Shown here in pieces: positions 1-3,976 of a stretch of DNA of 5,383 bases. Below the pieces are notes generated by a model. That model was not told the DNA's origin. It was given only the letters and a program-made list of their open reading frames with translations, and did not search any database. Each line of letters opens with the position of its first letter. Position 1 is the stretch's first letter. The DNA lies in assembly GCA_002385545.1 (NCBI GenBank), contig DGDR01000005.1, positions 1 to 5,383 on the forward strand. The letters are read 5' to 3'. Position numbers and translations under genes: made by a program. The stretch is from Clostridium sp. UBA3947 (lineage in GTDB: Bacteria; Bacillota; Clostridia; Clostridiales; Clostridiaceae).

Positions 1-426
1 AAGGTGAACTTTGATTTGACAAACGGAACGTTTCTAATTGGAAACTCCGTAGAGGATTATAAGATATTATTCGATGGAGATAATCTCAGAATTAATTTAG
101 CAAACGGTAAATCAATAGAAGAAAAGTTTGAAGATATAGAAAATGAAATAGAGAATTCTTTACAATATAAGGTGGAAATTACATCCACAAACGGTAATAT
201 ATTTACCAATAGGCAAATATCAACTAAACTAATAGCAAATGTTTATAAAGGGCAAGAAGACATAACAGATACTCTAGATGATAGTCAATTTATATGGATA
301 CGAGAATCAGGGAATGAATTTGAGGATGATTATTGGAATAGCCAACACTTAAATATGGGGAAAGAAATAACAATAACCAGCGAAGATGTTGTTGATAGAG
401 CGACTTTTTTTTGTAAAATAATATAA
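1..426 (+). CDS. Phage minor structural/tail protein, 3' end only (ends in an Ig-like domain)
   Basis: This is the C-terminal 141 codons of a tail protein whose start lies before the window. The frame is open back to base 1, and the GTG at position 4 has no ribosome binding site in view and falls just before a conserved motif, so it is better read as an internal valine. The first part carries FDLTNGTFLIG followed by YKILFDGDNLRI, a pattern I know from the C-terminal region of large Firmicutes phage tail-spike/endopeptidase-type proteins. A short charged, helical linker follows (residues about 39-53, EEKFEDIENEIENS). The last 85 or so residues form an Ig-like beta-sandwich: ITSTNGNIFTNR, a central FIWIRES, and a final TSEDVVDRATFFCKI. 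This last domain resembles the C-terminus of the next gene. The stop is 13 bases before the next ATG, so the genes are probably co-transcribed. Tail role is inferred from motifs and neighbours; any enzymatic N-terminus is outside the window. Confidence 0.75.
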   Translation, partial: KVNFDLTNGTFLIGNSVEDYKILFDGDNLRINLANGKSIEEKFEDIENEIENSLQYKVEITSTNGNIFTNRQISTKLIANVYKGQEDITDTLDDSQFIWIRESGNEFEDDYWNSQHLNMGKEITITSEDVVDRATFFCKII

Positions 427-435
427 AGGATGTGA
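425..435 (+). promoter_or_regulatory. Ribosome binding site of the Ig-like/collagen-like tail gene
   Basis: AAAGGATGTGA differs by one base from the extended Shine-Dalgarno AAAGGAGGTGA. It overlaps the stop of the upstream gene and ends 4 bases before the ATG at 440, so it fixes that start. Confidence 0.7.
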
Positions 436-439
436 GTAT

Positions 440-484
440 ATGAGTATTAAAGCAACAAGCCAAATTTCAATTGTGGACTTAACT
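440..484 (+). repeat. Duplicated N-terminal coding segment, copy A
   Basis: Encodes MSIKATSQISIVDLT and pairs with copy B at 2268-2312. The two share the identical 12-mer ATTAAAGCAACA (446-457 and 2274-2285) and 11 of 15 residues. It marks a reused 5' gene end. Confidence 0.65.
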
Positions 485-2257
485 GATGCAAAATCATTAA
501 GTGCATATATAGCTTCGAACCTACCAAAAACACAGATTTTTGACCCAAATACTAATGTTTATAACCCAGACTGGACATCAGGAAGCAAATTACAATTAAC
601 TCCCACAATATTTTTAAATCAATCTGAACTTCCTTATGGTTCTACTGGTTTAACCATAACTTGGAAAAGAAAAGAAGGTAGTGGTGCAGAGGGCAACTTA
701 GTTGCTGGAGAATCTGTATCAAATGGAATTTTAACGGTTAGCCAGAACAAATTAAGTTCTATAACAAGTGGGCTATTGACCTATATTTGTAAAATAACCT
801 ACATTGACCCGGAAACAGGAATTACTTCTAACATTTCAGCCGATTTAACATATTCATTAATTAAGACAGCTATGAACGCAAAATTAGTGAGTATAACTGG
901 AGAGCAAGTCTTTAAATATGATAAAAATAGTGTTGTATCGCCTAGTCAACTCACACTTACTGCAAATACTACTAATGTAAATATAGTAAGATGGGAATAT
1001 GAAAACGGAAGTGGGGTTTGGACAGCTTACCCGACTAGTGCAGATAATCCCACCAACACAAGCTCTAGTCTTATTATAAAGCCTGCTCATACTGTGTTTT
1101 TTAATGATGTGGCTAAAATTAAGGTCACCACAGATGATGTAAATGTCGAAGACATAATGAGTATCTTTAAAGTTAGGGACGGGGCTACAGGTGCTGACGG
1201 AGCAGCAGGAAAAGACGCTTATACCGTAATATTAAGCAATGAAGCAATAATAATTCCAACCGACAACAATGGGAAAACAACGTCGAGCGTAAACTATACT
1301 TCTAGAGTTATTGCTTATAAAGGAGCAACTAAAGTAACACCAAGTGTAGGCACTATATCTGGGCAACCTACAGGAATGTCAGTAACCAAAGGCTCTGCTT
1401 CAAACAGTGAAATACCTCTTACTATAACTGTAAATAGTGGCGTAACATTAAGTGGAGATAACGGTGCAGTTACCGTACCAGTTACAGTAGATGGAAATTC
1501 CTTTTCTAAAGTATTTACTTGGTCAAAAAGTAAAATGGGAGTTAAGGGCGATAAAGGTGATACAGGAGCAAATGCAGTAGTGTTTAGCATATTTGCACCA
1601 AATGGACAAATATTTGTAAATCAGGAAGGCACATTATTAATTGAAGCTGTAGGATATGACGGAGCAAGTGAAATAACTACTGGTGCAACCTACAAGTGGT
1701 ATAAATATCAAAGCGGTAGTTGGGTAACAATTTCAGGGCAGACAAGCAAGAGCTTATCAGTATCTGGGTCAGAGGTACAAGGAGTAGGTAGCTTTAAATG
1801 TGAAATGACTTACGGTGGAAAGACTTATAGTGACGTTATTACTCTAGAAGATAAAACAGATAGTATGTTAGCTACTATAATTTCTACTGGTGGTGATGTA
1901 TTTAAAAATACTGTAGGGACTTCTGAATTAATTTGCAAGGTATTCCAAAATGGAGTAGAGATAGACGAATTAAAAAGCACTCATATAGGCAGTGTAGCAC
2001 CTACTAATCCTACTAGCGGGACATTTTGGTACAAAGTAGACAAGACAGCTAAAACAGTATTATTGCAAAAATACAATGGAAGCTCTTGGGTTAATGCTAC
2101 AGGTAATGATTTGCATAAACTCACTTACAAATGGTATAGAAGGGACCATGATGGATTACCCCTAGATAGTGGGTCTGTATTCAAGACAGGGAAAGTAATA
2201 TATATAGATGGTGATGATGTAGAAATTAAAACTACATTCATATGTGAAGTAGAATAG
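440..2257 (+). CDS. Multidomain Ig-like/collagen-like phage tail protein
   Basis: A 605-residue probable tail fibre or tail-tip protein built as a chain of beta-rich domains. Residues 1-20 form a peptide (KATSQISIVDLT) that recurs in the next gene. Approximate domains: Ig-like 1 at 28-140 (TITWKRK, then YICKI); domain 2 at 145-246 (IVRWEYE); collagen-like linker 1 at 248-260; domain 3 at 261-364, starting AYTVILSNEA, a module recurrent in phage tail proteins; collagen-like linker 2 at 367-378; Ig-like 4 at 380-470 (YKWYKY, SFKCEM); Ig-like 5 at 475-605 (YKWYRRD, TTFICEV), interrupted at about 515-555 by an inserted module. No signal peptide, membrane segment or catalytic motif is visible, which fits a structural protein assembled in the cytoplasm. 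The ATG follows AAGGATGTGA with a 4-base gap, supporting this start. The precise position in the virion and any receptor are unknown; a decorative rather than receptor-binding role is possible. Confidence 0.82.
   Translation: MSIKATSQISIVDLTDAKSLSAYIASNLPKTQIFDPNTNVYNPDWTSGSKLQLTPTIFLNQSELPYGSTGLTITWKRKEGSGAEGNLVAGESVSNGILTVSQNKLSSITSGLLTYICKITYIDPETGITSNISADLTYSLIKTAMNAKLVSITGEQVFKYDKNSVVSPSQLTLTANTTNVNIVRWEYENGSGVWTAYPTSADNPTNTSSSLIIKPAHTVFFNDVAKIKVTTDDVNVEDIMSIFKVRDGATGADGAAGKDAYTVILSNEAIIIPTDNNGKTTSSVNYTSRVIAYKGATKVTPSVGTISGQPTGMSVTKGSASNSEIPLTITVNSGVTLSGDNGAVTVPVTVDGNSFSKVFTWSKSKMGVKGDKGDTGANAVVFSIFAPNGQIFVNQEGTLLIEAVGYDGASEITTGATYKWYKYQSGSWVTISGQTSKSLSVSGSEVQGVGSFKCEMTYGGKTYSDVITLEDKTDSMLATIISTGGDVFKNTVGTSELICKVFQNGVEIDELKSTHIGSVAPTNPTSGTFWYKVDKTAKTVLLQKYNGSSWVNATGNDLHKLTYKWYRRDHDGLPLDSGSVFKTGKVIYIDGDDVEIKTTFICEVE
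1181..1219 (+). other. Collagen-like Gly-X-Y linker 1
   Basis: Encodes GATGADGAAGKDA (residues 248-260), four Gly-X-Y triplets between Ig-like domain 2 and the AYTVILSNEA domain. Short collagen-like runs in phage tail proteins often form trimeric hinges between globular domains. Four triplets are too few for a stable triple helix alone, so a flexible, trimer-registered spacer is the likely role (inference). Confidence 0.75.
1538..1573 (+). other. Collagen-like Gly-X-Y linker 2
   Basis: Encodes GVKGDKGDTGAN (residues 367-378), four Gly-X-Y triplets between domain 3 and Ig-like domain 4. The K-G-D pattern is typical of bacterial and phage collagen-like sequences. With linker 1 it brackets exactly one domain (residues 261-364), which suggests that this domain moves as a cassette flanked by Gly-X-Y segments. 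Confidence 0.75.
1982..2104 (+). other. Inserted 'APTNPTSGTFWYKVD...YNGSSWV' module inside Ig-like domain 5
   Basis: About 40 residues (515-555) reading APTNPTSGTFWYKVD, then LLQKYNGSSWVNAT. This small beta module, with a Pro/Gly-rich 'APxNPTxGxxW' opening and an 'xxNGxxW' close, recurs in phage tail proteins. Here it sits between the SELICKVFQNG strand and the YKWYRRD strand of an Ig-like domain. The related domain at the end of the first gene has only a short turn (about DITDTLDDS) at that place. It is therefore read as an insertion. Confidence 0.55.
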
Positions 2258-2263
2258 GGGTGA
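2257..2263 (+). promoter_or_regulatory. Ribosome binding site of the 50-residue ORF
   Basis: GGGGTGA begins at the last base of the preceding stop codon and ends 4 bases before the ATG at 2268. The same GGGGTGA element precedes the last gene of the window. Its presence is the main reason to treat the short ORF as translated. Confidence 0.6.
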
Positions 2264-2267
2264 CATC

Positions 2268-2312
2268 ATGGCAATTAAAGCAACAGCACAAATCACAATT
2301 AAGGATTTAACC
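2268..2312 (+). repeat. Duplicated N-terminal coding segment, copy B
   Basis: Encodes MAIKATAQITIKDLT and pairs with copy A at 440-484. After this segment the two proteins diverge completely: Ig-like domains in one, a GRNLLLNS opening in the other. This fits modular exchange downstream of a conserved gene start. Confidence 0.65.
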
Positions 2313-2420
2313 ATAGATGACTTGGATGTAACTGGAAGAAACCTAATATTAAATTCCAGAGAAACAAAAGTTACTTGGCAACAATACAAAGATTATACAT
2401 GGGAGGAAGTGATGGTGTAA
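2268..2420 (+). CDS. Small hybrid tail-protein fragment (N-terminal peptide plus start of a GRNLLLNS domain)
   Basis: A 50-residue ORF that begins MAIKATAQITIKDLT, matching the start of the preceding gene (MSIKATSQISIVDLT) at 11 of 15 residues. It continues into DVTGRNLILNSRET, the opening motif of the carbohydrate-binding-like module that also opens the 431-residue protein downstream (WGRNLLLNSG). It then ends after about 20 more residues (WQQYKDYTWEEVMV). The ATG follows GGGGTGA by 4 bases, so translation initiation looks intact. The usual module is far longer than what follows GRNLILNS here, so the gene is probably the truncated remnant of a longer tail gene. It could also be a functional miniprotein, or could serve to bring ribosomes to the next gene, whose ATG overlaps its TAA. 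Function not assigned. Confidence 0.6.
   Translation: MAIKATAQITIKDLTIDDLDVTGRNLILNSRETKVTWQQYKDYTWEEVMV
2401..2406 (+). promoter_or_regulatory. Ribosome binding site within the 50-residue ORF, and TAATG coupling junction
   Basis: GGGAGG lies inside the end of the preceding ORF, 13 bases before ATG 2420. That spacing is longer than ideal. The stop TAA (2418-2420) and the ATG (2420-2422) share one base, so ribosomes finishing the short ORF could re-initiate directly. Both features point to 2420 as the start. Confidence 0.5.
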
Positions 2421-2632
2421 TGGAAAAAGAGAATATAAATAATACCATAGAAGATGATTTAAACAGACGTAATAGAAATTGGCAAGAGATAGAGGATTAT
2501 ATAACCAACACTGATAGTAGGATATTAGCTTTAGAGCAACAATTAAATGATTATATAGAAGATACTGATGCTAAGATATTAGCTTTAGAGCAACGAATAG
2601 AAGATTTAGAATCAGCAATAATCACAGAATAA
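2420..2632 (+). CDS. Small coiled-coil phage tail-region protein
   Basis: A 70-residue, highly charged, helical protein (MEKENINNTIEDDLNRRNRNWQ at its start). Residues 26-61 are two copies of an 18-residue unit, DYI-x-x-TD-x-x-ILALEQ, followed by RIEDLESAI. The spacing of I/L residues with E/Q/K/R between them is a clear coiled-coil pattern. I chose ATG 2420 because it overlaps the previous stop as TAATG and lies downstream of GGGAGG (2401-2406). In-frame starts at TTG 2375 and ATG 2399 would add residues unlike the rest and have no comparable ribosome binding site. Short coiled-coil proteins of this kind occur between tail-fibre genes of Firmicutes phages. A trimerising or adaptor role is plausible, but no specific function can be named. 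No signal peptide, membrane segment or Cys is present. Confidence 0.7.
   Translation: MEKENINNTIEDDLNRRNRNWQEIEDYITNTDSRILALEQQLNDYIEDTDAKILALEQRIEDLESAIITE
2495..2602 (+). repeat. Two-copy 54-base tandem repeat in the coiled-coil gene
   Basis: Units 2495-2548 and 2549-2602 match at 42 of 54 bases, including a perfect 20-base stretch (GATATTAGCTTTAGAGCAAC) at 2521-2540 and 2575-2594. The period is a whole 18 codons, so copy-number change would lengthen or shorten the coiled coil without shifting frame. Confidence 0.85.
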
Positions 2633-2674
2633 GATTGTAATACGCAACAAGAAAAAAGTAGGTGATAATATATA
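2633..2674 (+). other. Intergenic gap, the longest in the window
   Basis: Only 42 bases. It contains an A-rich stretch and then the ribosome binding site AGGTGAT (2660-2666), 8 bases before ATG 2675. I see no inverted repeat with a T-run and no credible -35/-10 pair, so transcription probably passes through. Confidence 0.6.
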
Positions 2675-3970
2675 ATGGATAATGCTAAACTGGTAGTAGA
2701 TGGTGATAAGTGGGGGAGGAATTTATTATTAAACAGTGGAGAACCTTCTCCTATCACTATGAGGTCTAATAACAGTACTACTTTCCCTCTGGAGACTGGC
2801 GTGGAAGATGGAGTTAATTGGATGAGGGGCGTAAGGGTGGCAGATAATACTTTTCATATTAATTCGTATGTTCAAGAGACGTTTTCTAGTAATTACGGGA
2901 CTAGGTATTCTAACGAATTAGAGAATTATGACGGTCCAGTTACCTGTTCTGTTGAAGTTATGTCGGAATATCCGTTAGATGTATCTATAGGTCAAGGCAC
3001 AAGAGTTTTACTAGAGCCTAATGTGTGGACGAGAATATCTCGTACTGAGGTTAAAGGTACTAGACCGAATGGTTTATATGCTCTTAATAATCCAGAAGCT
3101 CCTTTAGGTACGAAATTATACTGGCGTAGATATAAAATCGAAAAAGGCTCCACAGCCACCCCATGGACGCCTGCACCAGAGGATTTTAATAATGTAGCTA
3201 CTTGGAATGATTTAATGAAGTCTAAAGTATTTGATTTATCCATGCCATTAGAGGTTGGCGAATATTACACCTTATCTATAAACGATGTACCTTCATCATA
3301 CTTTCAATTATGGTCGGATAATGAAACCTTTGTTGCCGATTTAGTAAACGGAGTTATAACTTTTAAAGTTATAGAAGATGGGGTAAATTCTATTGTATTA
3401 AAATCTCATAACATGGATGAATTACAATGGGTTAAGCTGGAAAAAGGTAAAAAAGCTACAGATTGGATTCCAACACCAGAAGATATTTATGATAAAGCAG
3501 ATAAAACAGTAGTTGACGATTTAGTCCAAGAAGTAGATAGATTAGAAACTGTAACAGCTACTAAGGAAGAATTAGGGGAGGTTCTTGCAAGTTTAAACGA
3601 ATATAGAAGGGTGCTAGAATCTAGCGAAGTCGATTTACAAACTGCAAAAGAAGAAATATCAACCCTATTATCCAGAGTTCCTGCTATAGAAAATAATTTA
3701 GGTGAATTTGTAGAACATTGGAAATTTTTAGACACATATGCTCGACTTGGAGAAGAAGGTTTTATAATCGGTAGTGAAACTGGTGCTACTGCAATAAGGA
3801 TAACAGATGATAGGATAGACTTCCTAGATGGTTCTGGTGAGCCAGTAGCATATATCACCAATCAAATAATGAGAATTAATAGGGGTATATTCGTAGACTC
3901 AGCTCAGATAGGAGAACATAAGATAGAGACAATTGAAAATGGACATACGATATTCACATGGATGGGGTGA
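2675..3970 (+). CDS. Phage tail/baseplate protein with carbohydrate-binding-like modules and a coiled coil
   Basis: A 431-residue structural protein probably at the tail tip, with a role in contact with host surface glycans inferred from its modules. Residues 14-170 form a first beta-sandwich-like module opening with GRNLLLNS and closing with KIEKGSTATPWTPAPED. Residues 171-270 form a second, shorter module closing with KLEKGKKATDWIPTPED; the two closing motifs are exactly 100 residues apart. Residues about 272-348 are helical coiled coil (DDLVQEVDRLETV, KEEISTLLSRVPAIENNL). Residues 350-431 form a C-terminal head, with EEGFIIGSETGATAIRITD, then VAYITNQIMRINRG, and a last IGEHKIETIENGHTIFTWMG. 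This closing pattern ends many Firmicutes phage minor structural proteins, where it is usually the tail of a much longer protein. Here it is encoded without an endopeptidase-like N-terminus. The start is supported by AGGTGAT 8 bases upstream. Receptor-binding function is inferred; there is no catalytic motif. Confidence 0.8.
   Translation: MDNAKLVVDGDKWGRNLLLNSGEPSPITMRSNNSTTFPLETGVEDGVNWMRGVRVADNTFHINSYVQETFSSNYGTRYSNELENYDGPVTCSVEVMSEYPLDVSIGQGTRVLLEPNVWTRISRTEVKGTRPNGLYALNNPEAPLGTKLYWRRYKIEKGSTATPWTPAPEDFNNVATWNDLMKSKVFDLSMPLEVGEYYTLSINDVPSSYFQLWSDNETFVADLVNGVITFKVIEDGVNSIVLKSHNMDELQWVKLEKGKKATDWIPTPEDIYDKADKTVVDDLVQEVDRLETVTATKEELGEVLASLNEYRRVLESSEVDLQTAKEEISTLLSRVPAIENNLGEFVEHWKFLDTYARLGEEGFIIGSETGATAIRITDDRIDFLDGSGEPVAYITNQIMRINRGIFVDSAQIGEHKIETIENGHTIFTWMG
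3140..3184 (+). other. First 'EKGxxATxWxPxPED' module-closing motif
   Basis: Encodes EKGSTATPWTPAPED (residues 156-170). This motif closes carbohydrate-binding-like beta-sandwich modules in many phage tail proteins and marks the end of the first module here. Confidence 0.7.
3440..3484 (+). other. Second 'EKGxxATxWxPxPED' module-closing motif
   Basis: Encodes EKGKKATDWIPTPED (residues 256-270), exactly 300 bases after the first copy. It marks the end of a second module that lacks its own GRNLLLNS opening, and it directly precedes the coiled coil. Confidence 0.7.
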
Positions 3971-3971
3971 T
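3964..3971 (+). promoter_or_regulatory. Ribosome binding site of the DUF859-type gene
   Basis: GGGGTGAT contains the TGA stop of the preceding gene (3968-3970) and ends 5 bases before ATG 3977. Placing the stop inside the Shine-Dalgarno element suggests coupled translation and confirms the start. Confidence 0.7.
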
Positions 3972-3976
3972 AACAA

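Noticed and set aside
4..6. GTG at position 4 as a true start of the first gene
   Set aside because: The frame is open through base 1, no upstream sequence is available, and the conserved FDLTNGTFLIG motif immediately following is normally internal to a long protein.
884..1590. Minus-strand open frames at 884-1090 and 1315-1590
   Set aside because: They lie wholly within the 605-residue tail gene, have no ribosome binding site context or recognisable motif, and the + strand protein has clear domains throughout.
2375..2419. Upstream in-frame starts (TTG 2375, ATG 2399) for the coiled-coil gene
   Set aside because: They overlap the preceding ORF, have no good Shine-Dalgarno upstream, and add residues (LATIQRLYMGGSDGV) with no coiled-coil character. 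ATG 2420 has GGGAGG upstream and a TAATG junction.
2268..2632. Programmed ribosomal frameshift joining the 50-residue ORF to the coiled-coil gene
   Set aside because: I found no X-XXY-YYZ slippery heptamer before the stop and no obvious downstream stem-loop. The coiled-coil gene has its own ATG and ribosome binding site.
2633..2674. Terminator or promoter in the longest intergenic gap
   Set aside because: No stem with a following T-run and no convincing -35/-10 pair. The region is simply AT-rich with a ribosome binding site at its end.
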